Origin: CAYGZC01 sp964354225
GTDB taxonomy: Bacteria > Bacteroidota > Ignavibacteria > UBA10030 > SZUA-254
Direction of reading: 5' to 3'
Assembly: GCA_964354225.1 (NCBI GenBank)
Contig: CAYGZC010000103.1
Coordinates: 3,408 to 67,407, forward strand
DNA length: 64,000 nt
Part shown: positions 46,705-56,735 of the stretch, piece by piece
Numbering within the stretch: the first letter of the stretch is position 1
How the letters are laid out: every line of letters begins with the position of its first letter
The notes under the pieces: model-generated
The model's database searches: none
Seen by the model: the letters and a program-made list of their open reading frames with translations, nothing else
What the model was told of the DNA's origin: nothing
Position numbers and translations under genes: made by a program

Positions 46705-46989
46705 ATGAGTCGCTCTGTAAATAAAGGTCCGTTTGTTGATGCAAAGCTTCTTGCAAAGATAGAAGCTATGGCTAAATCTGGCCAAAAGAAAGTGATTAAA
46801 ACATGGTCACGTTCTTCAACTATTACACCCGATTTTGTCGGTCATACATTGGCTGTTCATAACGGAAATAAATTTATCCCTGTTTATATCCATGAAGGAA
46901 TGGTTGGTCATAAAGTTGGAGAATTTGCGCCTACAAGAATATTCCGCGGACATCCGGGATTGAAGAGCGAATCAACGACAACAGGTTAA
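46705..46989 (+). CDS. rpsS: 30S ribosomal protein S19
   Basis: A 94-residue 30S head protein. [27 protein letters not shown] and [11 protein letters not shown] are canonical. Confidence 0.97.
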   Translation: MSRSVNKGPFVDAKLLAKIEAMAKSGQKKVIKTWSRSSTITPDFVGHTLAVHNGNKFIPVYIHEGMVGHKVGEFAPTRIFRGHPGLKSESTTTG

Positions 46990-46998
46990 GGATAAATT

Positions 46999-47409
46999 AT
47001 GCAGGAAGCACAGGCAGTTAATCGGTATATTAATTCATCACCTAGAAAAATGCGATTGGTGATCGATATCATTCGCGGGAAATCTGTACCTGAAGCATTA
47101 AGTATGCTTCACTTTTCTCCCAAGCATGCATCGAAGGTAGCCGAAAAAACTCTTCGCTCTGCAGTATCCAATTTCCAAAATAAGGATGAAGCTGGTAGAA
47201 CAGACGTTGAATCGCTTTTTATCAGAGAAGCATATGTTGATTGCGGACCCAGCATGAAAAGAATGCTCCCAGCACCTATGGGTCGTGCGTACCAGATTCA
47301 AAAACGATCGAACCACTTGACAATTATAATTGCACAAAAAGAAAAGAAAATGAAACAAGTTCCAAAGTCAAAAGAAAAACAAACCATCACAAAAACAAAA
47401 GAAGAATAG
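46999..47409 (+). CDS. rplV: 50S ribosomal protein L22
   Basis: A 136-residue tunnel protein. [21 protein letters not shown] and the [24 protein letters not shown] hairpin are typical. A Lys-rich C-terminal tail of about 25 residues exceeds the usual length (about 110 residues). Confidence 0.97.
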   Translation: MQEAQAVNRYINSSPRKMRLVIDIIRGKSVPEALSMLHFSPKHASKVAEKTLRSAVSNFQNKDEAGRTDVESLFIREAYVDCGPSMKRMLPAPMGRAYQIQKRSNHLTIIIAQKEKKMKQVPKSKEKQTITKTKEE

Positions 47410-47417
47410 GAGATTTC

Positions 47418-48056
47418 TTGGGACAAAAAGTACATCCAGTTGGTTTTCGTCTCGGAGTCATACGTACGTGGGACTCGAATTGGTATGATGAAAAAGATTT
47501 CGCGGGTAAACTTCAAGAAGACCTAAAAATCAGAAATTATGTTCAGAACCGGTTGAAGAAAGCAGGTATTTCTCGCATTCAGATTGACCGCACTACAAAG
47601 CGGGCAGTGATCACAATTCACACTTCACGACCCGGCATAGTTATCGGACGAAGTGGCAAAGAAATTACCCAATTGGAAGAGGAGCTTAAGCAAATTACCA
47701 CAAAGGAAATTAAAATTTTAATTCATGAAATAAAAAGACCGGAACTTGATGCGTACCTTGTTGCCGAGAATATTGCCGTTCAGTTAGAAGGTAGGATGGC
47801 ATTCAGAAGAGCGATGAAAATGGGTATAACATCAGCAATGCGTATGGGTGCAGTAGGTATTCGTGTTATGTGTGGTGGTCGATTAGGCGGAGCAGAAATT
47901 GCACGATCGGAACAGTACAAAGAAGGTCGTATCCCACTTCACACTATACGTGCCGATATTGATTATGCACAGGCAACTGCCCAAACTATCTACGGAGCGA
48001 TCGGTGTGAAAGTATGGATTTGTCATGGTGAAGTTCTTGAACGGATGTCGAAGTAA
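47418..48056 (+). CDS. rpsC: 30S ribosomal protein S3
   Basis: A 212-residue protein at the mRNA entry with a KH domain ([19 protein letters not shown]). The TTG at 47418 gives the normal N-terminus [13 protein letters not shown] and has GGAG five bases upstream. A longer in-frame ATG at 47241 overlaps rplV and is rejected. Confidence 0.96.
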   Translation: MGQKVHPVGFRLGVIRTWDSNWYDEKDFAGKLQEDLKIRNYVQNRLKKAGISRIQIDRTTKRAVITIHTSRPGIVIGRSGKEITQLEEELKQITTKEIKILIHEIKRPELDAYLVAENIAVQLEGRMAFRRAMKMGITSAMRMGAVGIRVMCGGRLGGAEIARSEQYKEGRIPLHTIRADIDYAQATAQTIYGAIGVKVWICHGEVLERMSK

Positions 48057-48079
48057 ATTAATATAGAATATCATAGTAT

Positions 48080-48523
48080 ATGTTATTACCCAAAAGAGTT
48101 AAATATAGAAAATCCCAGCGTGGTCGGATGAAAGGTAAAGCTACGCGCGGTTACACAATAACGTTCGGAGATTTCGGGCTTAAGGCATTAGAGCCTGCTT
48201 GGATAACTCAACGCCAGATAGAAGCAGCACGTGTCGCTCTTACACGCTTAATGAAGCGTGAAGGAAGATTGTGGATCCGCATTTTTCCAGATAAACCGGT
48301 TACTAAGAAACCAGCGGAAACCCGTATGGGTAGCGGAAAAGGTGTTCCTGAATTTTGGGTTGCAGTAGTAAAACCGGGTACAATCATGTTCGAGTTAAGC
48401 GGAATCAAACGGGATGCTGCGGTAGAAGCGATAAACCTTGCAGCACATAAACTACCGATAAAAACTCGTATGGTTGTTCGTCGAACATATACCGAGAGTT
48501 CACTGAAGGAAAAAACCGCATGA
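48080..48523 (+). CDS. rplP: 50S ribosomal protein L16
   Basis: A 147-residue protein near the A site. The N-terminus [16 protein letters not shown] and the [19 protein letters not shown] loop with its conserved arginine are intact. The stop overlaps the rpmC start (ATGA). Confidence 0.97.
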   Translation: MLLPKRVKYRKSQRGRMKGKATRGYTITFGDFGLKALEPAWITQRQIEAARVALTRLMKREGRLWIRIFPDKPVTKKPAETRMGSGKGVPEFWVAVVKPGTIMFELSGIKRDAAVEAINLAAHKLPIKTRMVVRRTYTESSLKEKTA

Positions 48524-48765
48524 AAAATTTTGAAATTCGCGATTTACCTGACGAAGAATTACGAAAACGAATAAAGGATGAAGAGGAAAACATGGTTCAT
48601 TTGAGGTTCCAAAAAGCAACAAGTCAGCTCGAGAGTCCTATTAAAATTCGTACTGTACGTCGTGATATCGCCAAAATGAAAACTGTGCTTCGCTATCGAG
48701 AATTACAAAAAGTAAATACAACAATTCAATCAACTTCAACGGTTGGGGAAACAAAGGAACGATAA
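48520..48765 (+). CDS. rpmC: 50S ribosomal protein L29
   Basis: An 81-residue helical-hairpin protein near the tunnel exit. [28 protein letters not shown] and [19 protein letters not shown] are typical. It is slightly longer than usual at the C-terminus. Coupled to rplP by a 4-base overlap. Confidence 0.95.
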   Translation: MKNFEIRDLPDEELRKRIKDEEENMVHLRFQKATSQLESPIKIRTVRRDIAKMKTVLRYRELQKVNTTIQSTSTVGETKER

Positions 48766-48771
48766 AGTACT

Positions 48772-49032
48772 ATGTCTGAAAGAACAACACAAAGAAAAAC
48801 TCGACTCGGAACAGTTGTCAGCAACAAGATGCAGAAAAGTATAATGGTTGCGGTTGAGCGGCGCGTTGCACATCCAATTTATAAAAAGTATTTCAACCGG
48901 ACAACAAAACTGATGGCCCATGATGAAAAGCAAGAGGCGAGAATCGGTGATGTTGTAAAAATAATGGAAACAAGACCGCTGAGCAAGCGCAAACGGTGGC
49001 GTTTGATAGAAATTGTTGAGAAAGCAAAATAA
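48772..49032 (+). CDS. rpsQ: 30S ribosomal protein S17
   Basis: An 86-residue OB-fold protein. [30 protein letters not shown] and [20 protein letters not shown] are canonical. Six bases follow rpmC. Confidence 0.97.
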   Translation: MSERTTQRKTRLGTVVSNKMQKSIMVAVERRVAHPIYKKYFNRTTKLMAHDEKQEARIGDVVKIMETRPLSKRKRWRLIEIVEKAK

Positions 49033-49042
49033 AGATTATATT

Positions 49043-49411
49043 ATGATCCAGGAAGAAACTAATCTCGTTGTCGCAGATAATTCCGGTGCAAAAAAGGTGC
49101 GCTGCATTCGCGTCCTTGGTGGACACGGTAGACGGTATGCCGGGCTGGGAGACCTCATCGTTGTCTCGGTGAAAAGTGCAATCCCCGGCGCTGGTGTAAA
49201 AAAAGGTGAAGTTTCCCGTGCAGTTATTGTTCGCACCAAAAAAGAAACACATCGAAGAGACGGCTCGTTCATCCGGTTTGATGAAAATGCGGCTGTCCTG
49301 CTCAATGACCAGGGTGAGCCGAAGGGGACTCGAATTTTTGGTCCTGTTGCCCGCGAATTACGTGATAGGAATTATATGAAGATTATTTCATTAGCACCTG
49401 AAGTAATATAG
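49043..49411 (+). CDS. rplN: 50S ribosomal protein L14
   Basis: A 122-residue subunit-interface protein. The ATG at 49043 gives the family-standard N-terminus [17 protein letters not shown]; an upstream in-frame start at 49013 overlaps rpsQ and is rejected. It opens the spc portion. Confidence 0.97.
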   Translation: MIQEETNLVVADNSGAKKVRCIRVLGGHGRRYAGLGDLIVVSVKSAIPGAGVKKGEVSRAVIVRTKKETHRRDGSFIRFDENAAVLLNDQGEPKGTRIFGPVARELRDRNYMKIISLAPEVI

Positions 49412-49416
49412 GAAAA

Positions 49417-49752
49417 ATGGAAGCAACTATGAATGTTCATAAAAATGATAATGTGATTATTATTGCGGGTAATGCCCGTGGGAAATCCGGAAAAATTTTA
49501 AAAATATTCCGGGACAAACATCGGGTGATTGTTGAAGGTGTGAATATTATTAAACGGCATTCCCGTCCTTCGCAAAAAAATCCTCAAGGCGGCATTGTTC
49601 AGAAGGAAGCACCTATTAGTGCATCTAACGTTATGGTAATTTGTCCGAAATGCAGTAAACCATCACGCATCGGACATAAAAGTGTAGCGGATTCCACAAC
49701 TGGCAAGAAGCACACGATGCGTATTTGCCGCAGCTGTGAAGAGATGTTTTAA
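49417..49752 (+). CDS. rplX: 50S ribosomal protein L24
   Basis: A 111-residue assembly initiator with a KOW motif (DNVIIIAGNARGKSGKILKI). CPKC and CRSC pairs in the C-terminal half suggest a zinc knuckle. An ATG at 49429 would remove four residues and has better SD spacing. Confidence 0.95.
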   Translation: MEATMNVHKNDNVIIIAGNARGKSGKILKIFRDKHRVIVEGVNIIKRHSRPSQKNPQGGIVQKEAPISASNVMVICPKCSKPSRIGHKSVADSTTGKKHTMRICRSCEEMF

Positions 49753-49767
49753 CAAAGAAGGTATAAA

Positions 49768-50436
49768 ATGGCTAAAGAGAAATCACAAAAGGCGGTAAAA
49801 GAAACAGCGAAAGCGCCCAAAGTTCAGAAACAGGAAGTTGGAATAACTCCGCGAATGTTAGAGTATTTCAAGAAATCGATTATTCCAGCAATGATGAACC
49901 AATTCCAGTATTCAAATCTCATGCAGGTTCCAAAGCTTGAGAAGATTTGTATCAATATCGGTGTCGGTCAAGCCACACAAGACGCAAAGTTGTTGGATGG
50001 CGTTGTGAAAGATCTTGAAACTATCATTGGTCAAAAGCCGGTAATAACACAAGCTAAGAAAGCAATTTCAAATTTTAAATTACGGCAGGGTTTGCCGATC
50101 GGAGTACGTGTGACACTTAGAAATCTACGCATGTACGAATTTATGGATCGTTTTATTAGCGTGGCAGTCCCGCGCATTCGTGATTTTCGTGGTTTCTCGG
50201 ACAAGTCATTCGATGGACATGGTAATTATACGGTTGGAGTCAAGGAGCATATTATTTTTCCTGAGATTGATGTTGACAAAGTAGCTAAAGTATTCGGTAT
50301 GGATATCACTTTTGTCACAACGGCAAAAACAGATCAGGAATCGTATGCGCTCCTTAAAGAATTTGGAATGCCTTTCGAAAAACGACAAGCGACGATTGAG
50401 CAAACGCAAAGTAAACAGTTTAAAACAGGAGAGTAA
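49768..50436 (+). CDS. rplE: 50S ribosomal protein L5
   Basis: A 222-residue 5S rRNA-binding protein. The core ([38 protein letters not shown]) is canonical. The N-terminus carries about 30 extra Lys/Ala/Val-rich residues and the C-terminus about 15, so the protein is longer than the usual 180. Confidence 0.96.
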   Translation: MAKEKSQKAVKETAKAPKVQKQEVGITPRMLEYFKKSIIPAMMNQFQYSNLMQVPKLEKICINIGVGQATQDAKLLDGVVKDLETIIGQKPVITQAKKAISNFKLRQGLPIGVRVTLRNLRMYEFMDRFISVAVPRIRDFRGFSDKSFDGHGNYTVGVKEHIIFPEIDVDKVAKVFGMDITFVTTAKTDQESYALLKEFGMPFEKRQATIEQTQSKQFKTGE

Positions 50437-50439
50437 AAT

Positions 50440-50625
50440 TTGGCACGTTTAGCAATGGTTGTTAAATCAAAAAGAACACCGAAATATGCCGGTCGAAAAC
50501 ATAATCGATGTGGTATCTGCGGCAGACCGCGTGGATACCTGAGGAAATTTGGTATTTGTCGGTTGTGTTTCCGTAAAATGGCACTCGAAGGAAAAATTCC
50601 CGGTGTCTTAAAAGCGAGTTGGTAA
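50440..50625 (+). CDS. rpsN: 30S ribosomal protein S14 (zinc type)
   Basis: A 61-residue short zinc-binding S14 ([25 protein letters not shown] with four cysteines). The start is TTG, three bases after the rplE stop, so translation is probably coupled. No second, zinc-free S14 is seen here. Confidence 0.96.
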   Translation: MARLAMVVKSKRTPKYAGRKHNRCGICGRPRGYLRKFGICRLCFRKMALEGKIPGVLKASW

Positions 50626-50640
50626 GGAAAATAAAAAAGT

Positions 50641-51036
50641 ATGAATACGACTGATCCAATTGCAGATTATTTGACACGCGTTCGTAATGGAATTAAAGCG
50701 AAACATAAAAGAGTTGATATCCCCGCATCGAACCTGAAGCGTGATATCTCAAAAATTCTGACTGACCAAAAATATATCGCTGGCTATACTGAAATCAGCG
50801 ATAGTAAACAAAACGTGTTGAGAATAACACTACGTTACGTTGAGGGTGTCGGTGCAATTACAGGTTTAATCCGGATTAGTAAACCCGGTCTCCGCATATA
50901 TAAATCATCTGATGAGCTGCCGCGTGTTCTTAACGGCCTAGGAATTGCTGTTATATCAACATCAAAAGGAATAATGACTGATAAAGATGCACGTAGGCAG
51001 AATATTGGTGGTGAAATTCTCTGTCATGTTTGGTAA
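50641..51036 (+). CDS. rpsH: 30S ribosomal protein S8
   Basis: A 131-residue central-domain 16S rRNA binder. DPIADYLTRVRNGIKA and the C-terminal GIAVISTSKGIMTDKDARRQNIGGEILCHVW are canonical. S8 represses spc operons in model bacteria; no site could be assigned here. Confidence 0.97.
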   Translation: MNTTDPIADYLTRVRNGIKAKHKRVDIPASNLKRDISKILTDQKYIAGYTEISDSKQNVLRITLRYVEGVGAITGLIRISKPGLRIYKSSDELPRVLNGLGIAVISTSKGIMTDKDARRQNIGGEILCHVW

Positions 51037-51057
51037 TTTATAGGATATTAATAGAAA

Positions 51058-51615
51058 ATGTCACGAATAGGACGTAAACCAATTCCCTCTGTAAAGGGAG
51101 TTAAAATTGAGAAGAAGGACGGAAGTGTCAAGGTTATAGGATCGAAGGGCGAGCTAACCGCTCGGATACCGGATTCCATCACGATTGAAATAAACGACAG
51201 CGAAATCCTCTTGAAACGCTCTTCAGATGAAAAAAGTCAGAGAGCGTTGCACGGAACTTGGCGTGCATTAATTAATAACATGATAAAAGGTGTTTCAGAA
51301 GGATTTGAAAAGAAACTCGAGATCGTAGGTGTCGGATATAAAGCTGAGGTCAAAGGAAAGAAAATCCAGTTTGCTCTTGGTTATTCACATCCGATTTTAT
51401 TCGGGCCGCCGCAAGGTATTAAAATTGAGGTTCCCCAACCGACTAGTGTAGTTATCTCGGGTATTGATAAACAACTTGTTGGTCAGGTTGCTGCAAAGAT
51501 ACGATCATTCCGTCCACCTGAACCATATAAAGGTAAAGGTATCAAATATAAAGGCGAGTACATCCGACGTAAAGCCGGTAAAGCAGCAGCAACAGCAGGA
51601 ACAAAGGCAGGATAG
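51058..51615 (+). CDS. rplF: 50S ribosomal protein L6
   Basis: A 185-residue protein near the sarcin-ricin loop. [14 protein letters not shown] and the C-terminal [22 protein letters not shown] are canonical; an Ala/Gly/Thr tail follows. Confidence 0.97.
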   Translation: MSRIGRKPIPSVKGVKIEKKDGSVKVIGSKGELTARIPDSITIEINDSEILLKRSSDEKSQRALHGTWRALINNMIKGVSEGFEKKLEIVGVGYKAEVKGKKIQFALGYSHPILFGPPQGIKIEVPQPTSVVISGIDKQLVGQVAAKIRSFRPPEPYKGKGIKYKGEYIRRKAGKAAATAGTKAG

Positions 51616-51616
51616 C

Positions 51617-51985
51617 ATGATCAAGAAATCAAGAATAGAGCAGCGATTAAAAATTAAACAACGCTTAAGAAAAAAAATTCGCGGTAGTTCAGAGGTACCA
51701 AGATTGACGGTATACAGAAGTTTACACCACATATATGCACAAATCGTTGATGACGCTACATCAAAAACACTCGTAGCAACCTCAACACTTTCACCGGAAC
51801 TACGTGAAGAGGTTAAAAGCATAAAAGGCAAGAACGAAGTTGCTAAGCGTGTCGGTGCGCAGATTGCTAAAAAAGCTCTTGAAAAGAATGTCAAAAGGGT
51901 AGTATTCGATAGGAATGGATATTTATATCACGGCATAGTAAAATCATTAGCAGATGGTGCTCGTGAAGCTGGGCTTAAATTTTGA
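51617..51985 (+). CDS. rplR: 50S ribosomal protein L18
   Basis: A 122-residue 5S rRNA-binding protein. [32 protein letters not shown] and [24 protein letters not shown] are canonical. The ATG at 51617 lies right after the rplF stop; a longer frame from 51464 overlaps rplF and is rejected. Confidence 0.97.
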   Translation: MIKKSRIEQRLKIKQRLRKKIRGSSEVPRLTVYRSLHHIYAQIVDDATSKTLVATSTLSPELREEVKSIKGKNEVAKRVGAQIAKKALEKNVKRVVFDRNGYLYHGIVKSLADGAREAGLKF

Positions 51986-52021
51986 TAATATTATGTGATC
52001 GCGGCTGGAATATTCAAGAAT

Positions 52022-52092
52022 TGCCGGGTCGTCTAATGGCAGGACAGCGGCCTTTGGAGCCGTCAGTAGAGGTTCAACTCCTCTCCCGGCAG
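52022..52092 (+). tRNA. tRNA-Gln (anticodon UUG) inside the spc operon
   Basis: A 71-nt cloverleaf with acceptor TGCCGGG/CCCGGCA, discriminator G, D arm GTC...GAC, anticodon arm GCGGC-CTTTGGA-GCCGT (UUG; one G-U) and T arm AGAGG-TTCAACT-CCTCT. It sits between rplR and rpsE in operon orientation with no promoter seen in the 36-base gap, so it is probably cut out of the ribosomal protein mRNA. Confidence 0.93.
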
Positions 52093-52125
52093 CATAAATA
52101 ATTTTTATTAAACGGAGTAATTACA

Positions 52126-52650
52126 TTGTCAAAAATAAAAACAGGTGAATTAGATCTCAAAGATCGGCTCGTTCACATCAATCGTGTCGCGAAGGTTGTT
52201 AAAGGTGGACGTCGTTTTAGTTTTAGCGCCATTGTTGTTGTTGGCGACGGTAAAGGTCATGTTGGTGTTGGACTTGGAAAGGCAAATGAAGTTCAGGATG
52301 CTATTTCTAAAGGCATTGATGATGCTAAGAAAAATGTGGTGAGAGTAACCATTCTTCATGGTACAATACCGCATACAATTTATGCAAAGTATGGAGCTTC
52401 AAAAGTACTATTGAAACCAGCATCGCCCGGTACAGGATTGATTGCCGGTGGTGGTGTGCGCGCTGTTTTAGAATCAGCAGGTGTCAAAGATGTTTTAACA
52501 AAGTCTATCGGTTCATCAAATCCTCACAACGTTGTTAAAGCGACCTTAAGAGCATTATTAAACCTCACTGATGCCACAACGATGTCAGAGCGAAGAGGGA
52601 TGTCGTTAGTGGAATTGTTTGGCACGCAACCAACGGCACAAATTAATTAA
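52126..52650 (+). CDS. rpsE: 30S ribosomal protein S5
   Basis: A 174-residue accuracy protein. [34 protein letters not shown] and [22 protein letters not shown] are canonical. The start is TTG with GGAG about eight bases upstream. The 5' flank is the tRNA-Gln gene, so tRNA processing would give this part of the operon a new mRNA 5' end. Confidence 0.97.
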   Translation: MSKIKTGELDLKDRLVHINRVAKVVKGGRRFSFSAIVVVGDGKGHVGVGLGKANEVQDAISKGIDDAKKNVVRVTILHGTIPHTIYAKYGASKVLLKPASPGTGLIAGGGVRAVLESAGVKDVLTKSIGSSNPHNVVKATLRALLNLTDATTMSERRGMSLVELFGTQPTAQIN

Positions 52651-52660
52651 TGGATAGTGT

Positions 52661-52846
52661 ATGGCAAAACAAATTAAAATAACACAGATAGTTAGTCAAA
52701 TCCACTGCTTGAAAGCGCACAAGCGCACAATCGAAGCACTTGGATTAGGCAGACCCCATTATTCGGTTGTGAAAAATGATACTCCACAGATTCGCGGTAT
52801 GATTAATAAGGTAAAACACCTTGTGCACGTGGAAGAGGTAAAATAA
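52661..52846 (+). CDS. rpmD: 50S ribosomal protein L30
   Basis: A 61-residue protein. KITQIVSQIHCLKAHKRTIEALGLGRPH..KNDTPQIRGMINKVKHLV is the full family pattern. Three bases before rplO. Confidence 0.95.
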   Translation: MAKQIKITQIVSQIHCLKAHKRTIEALGLGRPHYSVVKNDTPQIRGMINKVKHLVHVEEVK

Positions 52847-52849
52847 CAA

Positions 52850-53329
52850 ATGGCAAAATCAATATTAAGTAATTTAAAATACGCAAAAGGTTCCAGGAGA
52901 AAAGTAAAACGGATCGCGCGCGGTCAGGGTTCTGGGCACGGTGGAACTGCTACACGCGGACATAAAGGTGAAGGTGCGCGGGCTGGCACACATTATCGTG
53001 CATGGTTCGAAGGCGGCCAAATGCCTCTCTCTCGACGAGTTCCCAAGTTCGGATTTCATAACCCGCTCAAGGCAGAATACCAGATTGTGAATATTTCTAC
53101 TTTAGAAAAGTTAGGTAATGGTGGAAAATTCACAAACGGTAAAGTCGATCCGGAAATCTTATATAATGTCGGTGCAGTTTCAAAAAAATCCGTTCCAATA
53201 AAAATATTAGGTGACGGTGATCTGAAATCGAAGTTGGAAGTAACTGCACATTCATTTAGTAAATCTGCTGTTCAAAAGATAGAAGCTGTGGGAGGAAAGG
53301 CAATCACAATTTCTCATTCAACGAAGTAA
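52850..53329 (+). CDS. rplO: 50S ribosomal protein L15
   Basis: A 159-residue protein. The Gly-rich N-terminal tail (RIARGQGSGHGGTATRGHKG) and RRVPKFGFHNP are canonical. Six bases before secY. Confidence 0.97.
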   Translation: MAKSILSNLKYAKGSRRKVKRIARGQGSGHGGTATRGHKGEGARAGTHYRAWFEGGQMPLSRRVPKFGFHNPLKAEYQIVNISTLEKLGNGGKFTNGKVDPEILYNVGAVSKKSVPIKILGDGDLKSKLEVTAHSFSKSAVQKIEAVGGKAITISHSTK

Positions 53330-53335
53330 GCTATA

Positions 53336-54673
53336 ATGGCGAAACTCAGCGAAAGTTTTCGAAATATTTTTAAAATACAGGAACTACGGCAGCGTATACT
53401 CTTTACTGCTGGATTGTTGATTATTGTTCGGTTCGGTGCTCACGTCACCCTTCCGGGTGTTGATGCGAAACTGTTAACTGAAGCTATGCGCAATCAGTCT
53501 TCAAATACATTATTCGGTCTGTACGATTTGTTTGTTGGTGGTGCCTTCAGTAATGCGGCAATTTTTGCATTAGGCATTATGCCATACATCAGTTCCTCGA
53601 TCATTATCCAGCTTCTTGGTGCAGTTATTCCATATTTCCAGAAGTTGACAAAAGAAGGTGAAGAAGGTCGAAAAAAAATTACTCAGCTCACCCGATATGG
53701 AACTGTGATCATCTCGATGCTTCAAGCATGGGGAGTTAGCGTTAATTTGTTGAGTATGAGTGCCGCAGGTACTCCCATCGTACCGGATGTAGTCAATGGA
53801 TTTGGATTTCAACTCTCAACGATCGTTGTGCTATCAGCGGGCACAATATTTATGATGTGGTTAGGCGAACAAATTACAGAGCGTGGTATTGGCAATGGTA
53901 TCTCGTTGATCATTTTTATTGGCATTATTGCACGATTCCCGAACGCACTACTTGATGAATACCAGCTCGTCAGTTCAGGTGCGCGTGGTTTGATCGTAGA
54001 GTTGATTGTAATCGCTCTTATGGTTTTTATAGTTGCCGGCATTGTTTTGGTCACTCAAGCAACACGCCGAATCCCGGTTCAGTACGCAAAGCGGGTTGTT
54101 GGAAGAAAGATTTATGGAGGCGTTACACAGTATATACCGATGCGTGTTAATACTGCTGGTGTTATGCCGATTATCTTTGCACAGGCGATTATGTTCATCC
54201 CGAATACGATACTAACCTTTTTCCCGGAGAGCGAGTTTCTTCAGAGTATTTCCGGTTATATGAGTTATCAATCGTACACGTACTCATTTGTGTATGCATT
54301 GATGATTGTTTTCTTTACATACTTTTACACTGCAGTCGCTTTCAATCCGAAGGATGTAGCTGAAAATATGCAAAAGCAAGGTGGATTTATACCGGGAATT
54401 CGACCGGGGAAAAATACATCGGATTTCATCGATAACATTTTAACGAAGATTACATTACCCGGATCTATCTTCCTGGCGATCGTTGCAATTCTACCGACGT
54501 TTATGATCAACATGGGAGTGACATCGAGCTTTGCCAGCTTTTTTGGAGGAACAAGTTTGTTGATCGTTGTTGGAGTTGGATTGGATACACTTCAACAAAT
54601 TGAGTCTCATCTGTTGATGCGCCATTACGATGGTTTCATGAAAAGTGGTAAGCTAAAGGGGCGAAGGTACTAA
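53336..54673 (+). CDS. secY: Preprotein translocase subunit SecY
   Basis: A 445-residue channel protein with ten predicted membrane helices. Signatures: GRFGAHVTLPGVD-like start, the plug-region GGAFSNAAIFALGIMPYISSSIIIQLL, and the cytoplasmic loop QGGFIPGIRPGKNTS. It works with SecE (28264). The gene is followed by map without an intervening adk. Confidence 0.98.
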   Translation: MAKLSESFRNIFKIQELRQRILFTAGLLIIVRFGAHVTLPGVDAKLLTEAMRNQSSNTLFGLYDLFVGGAFSNAAIFALGIMPYISSSIIIQLLGAVIPYFQKLTKEGEEGRKKITQLTRYGTVIISMLQAWGVSVNLLSMSAAGTPIVPDVVNGFGFQLSTIVVLSAGTIFMMWLGEQITERGIGNGISLIIFIGIIARFPNALLDEYQLVSSGARGLIVELIVIALMVFIVAGIVLVTQATRRIPVQYAKRVVGRKIYGGVTQYIPMRVNTAGVMPIIFAQAIMFIPNTILTFFPESEFLQSISGYMSYQSYTYSFVYALMIVFFTYFYTAVAFNPKDVAENMQKQGGFIPGIRPGKNTSDFIDNILTKITLPGSIFLAIVAILPTFMINMGVTSSFASFFGGTSLLIVVGVGLDTLQQIESHLLMRHYDGFMKSGKLKGRRY

Positions 54674-54710
54674 GATTCGATATCAACTGAACACAGGAAA
54701 CCAAACGGAC

Positions 54711-55475
54711 ATGGCGAAAGCAACCATTAAGTCGCCGCGTGAAATTGAGATAATGAAAGAAAGCTGCAAGATCGTAGCTGAGATTCTCCGATTGTTGAAA
54801 GGAATGATTCGACCGGATATCACGACAAAGGAACTCGATCAATTCGCTGAAGAATTTATCAGGTCACAAGGTGCTGAACCGGCGTTTAAAGGATACGGAA
54901 CCGATAAGAAAAATTTATTTCCGGCAACATTATGTATCTCTATTGATGATGAGGTTGTTCATGGAATTCCGAGTAATCGAAAATTGCAAGAAGGTGAAAT
55001 TATCGCAATTGATGTTGGAGTGAAGAAGAAAAATTATTTTGGCGATGGCGCTTGGACTTATGCTGTTGGTAAAATTTCTGATGATAAAGTTAAATTGTTA
55101 AGAGCTACTGAACAAGCACTTGAAGTTGGAATTAAACAAGCGCGTGCTGGTAATCATGTGCATGATATATCAGCTGCTGTTCAATCGTTCGTTGAGAAAC
55201 AAGGTTTCTCGGTTGTTAGGGATTTGGTCGGGCATGGTGTTGGTCAGAAACTTCATGAAGAACCTGCCATACCAAACTTCGGTGAACCCGGAACCGGACC
55301 TTTATTACAAAAAGGTATGACGCTGGCAATCGAGCCGATGGTTAATTTTGGAACGTATAGAGTTCGAATAGATTCAGACGGTTGGACTGTTCGAACTGCC
55401 GATGGTTTACCTTCGGCGCATTTTGAGCATACAGTTTTAGTTACAGATAATAATCCTGAAATACTCACAATATAA
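54711..55475 (+). CDS. map: Methionine aminopeptidase, type I
   Basis: A 254-residue metalloprotease that removes initiator Met from nascent chains. Metal ligands are visible in AIDVGVKKKNYFGDGAWT (two Asp), GHGVGQKLHEEP (His), AIEPM (Glu) and HFEHTVLV (Glu). It lies between secY and infA. Confidence 0.97.
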   Translation: MAKATIKSPREIEIMKESCKIVAEILRLLKGMIRPDITTKELDQFAEEFIRSQGAEPAFKGYGTDKKNLFPATLCISIDDEVVHGIPSNRKLQEGEIIAIDVGVKKKNYFGDGAWTYAVGKISDDKVKLLRATEQALEVGIKQARAGNHVHDISAAVQSFVEKQGFSVVRDLVGHGVGQKLHEEPAIPNFGEPGTGPLLQKGMTLAIEPMVNFGTYRVRIDSDGWTVRTADGLPSAHFEHTVLVTDNNPEILTI

Positions 55476-55483
55476 AATGGTGA

Positions 55484-55702
55484 ATGGCTAAACAAGGACC
55501 GATAATTATGGATGGCGTTATTACCGATACGCTGCCGAATGCCATGTTTCGAGTGAAACTCGATAATGATCATGAGATACTCGCTGTAATTTCAGGGAAA
55601 ATGAGAATGCATTATATTAAAATACTTGTAGGGGATAAAGTTACCGTCGAAATGTCGCCATACGATTTAACGAAGGGCCGCATAACTTATAGGTATAAAT
55701 AA
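55484..55702 (+). CDS. infA: Translation initiation factor IF-1
   Basis: A 72-residue OB-fold factor. [44 protein letters not shown] and KGRITYRYK are canonical. The Ala-Lys-rich first residues match the family start. Confidence 0.97.
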   Translation: MAKQGPIIMDGVITDTLPNAMFRVKLDNDHEILAVISGKMRMHYIKILVGDKVTVEMSPYDLTKGRITYRYK

Positions 55703-55713
55703 AAGGAATTAGC

Positions 55714-55827
55714 ATGAAAGTACGTTCATCAGTAAAAAAATTATGTGAAAACTGTAAAATAATCAGACGTAAAGGTGTTGTGCGAATTATTTGTAAAAAT
55801 CCAAAACACAAACAGAGACAAGGATAA
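55714..55827 (+). CDS. rpmJ: 50S ribosomal protein L36
   Basis: A 37-residue protein, [15 protein letters not shown] then [22 protein letters not shown]. Three Cys and one His form the zinc knuckle (C+ form). AAGGAA precedes the ATG. Confidence 0.97.
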   Translation: MKVRSSVKKLCENCKIIRRKGVVRIICKNPKHKQRQG

Positions 55828-55871
55828 TTTGCGAAATCGAAAAGATTTAAATTTCGAAAGGATCAGGTAGA

Positions 55872-56255
55872 GTGGCTCGTATAGCAGGAATAGATTTACC
55901 CAAAAATAAACGATCAGAAATTGGGCTGACATATATTTACGGCATTGGTCACAGTAGTGCTAAAAATATTTTAAATGCAGCTGGAATCAGTTACGATAAA
56001 CGTATCAGCGAATTGACCGATGATGAGGTTGCGAAGATACGCTCGATTATTACATCGGATTATAAAGTTGAAGGTGCATCCCGAAGTGAAACACAAATGA
56101 ACATCAAACGATTGATGGATATCAATTGCTACCGAGGTTTGCGTCACCGTAAAGGATTACCTGTTCGCGGTCAGCGAACCCGGACCAATTCGCGAACACG
56201 TAAAGGTAAACGAAAGACAGTTGCTGGAAAGAAAAAAGTAATAGCTAAGAAGTAA
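55872..56255 (+). CDS. rpsM: 30S ribosomal protein S13
   Basis: A 127-residue head protein. [25 protein letters not shown] and [25 protein letters not shown] are canonical. The start is GTG. It opens the alpha portion. Confidence 0.97.
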   Translation: MARIAGIDLPKNKRSEIGLTYIYGIGHSSAKNILNAAGISYDKRISELTDDEVAKIRSIITSDYKVEGASRSETQMNIKRLMDINCYRGLRHRKGLPVRGQRTRTNSRTRKGKRKTVAGKKKVIAKK

Positions 56256-56282
56256 TTCATTAATATTTTTGGATAACACCGA

Positions 56283-56696
56283 ATGGGTAAACAAACAACA
56301 GGTGCAGCCGCAAAAACAACAGCGGCAAAAAAGAAAAAGAAAATTCAAGTCGACGTTACTGGAAAAGTTTTTATCAAAGCGACATTCAATAATGTTATAG
56401 TGACGATTACAGATGTTTATGGAAACGTCATAAGCTGGTCGTCTGCTGGAAGAAATGCCTTTAAAGGTTCAAGAAAGAATACGCCATTTGCTGCACAGGT
56501 TACAGCCGAGGCAGCAGCAAAAGAAGCATTTGATATGGGTCTTCGAAAAGTCGATGTCTTTGTAAAAGGTCCAGGTTCCGGTCGTGAGGCTGGAATTCGA
56601 TCGTTGCAAACTGTAGGATTGGAAATATTAAGCATACGCGATATTACACCAATACCACATAATGGCTGCAGACCTCCGAAGCGTCGCCGTGTGTAA
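56283..56696 (+). CDS. rpsK: 30S ribosomal protein S11
   Basis: A 137-residue platform protein. [22 protein letters not shown] and [20 protein letters not shown]-like C-terminus ([20 protein letters not shown]) are canonical. The N-terminal 20 residues are Lys/Ala/Thr-rich. Confidence 0.97.
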   Translation: MGKQTTGAAAKTTAAKKKKKIQVDVTGKVFIKATFNNVIVTITDVYGNVISWSSAGRNAFKGSRKNTPFAAQVTAEAAAKEAFDMGLRKVDVFVKGPGSGREAGIRSLQTVGLEILSIRDITPIPHNGCRPPKRRRV

Positions 56697-56735
56697 AATG
56701 AGTGTACTGTAATATTTTATCAACAAAAGGAAAAT

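Noticed and set aside
47241..47417. Extended N-terminus of S3
   Set aside because: The region is coding rplV sequence in another frame; TTG 47418 with GGAG gives the canonical start.
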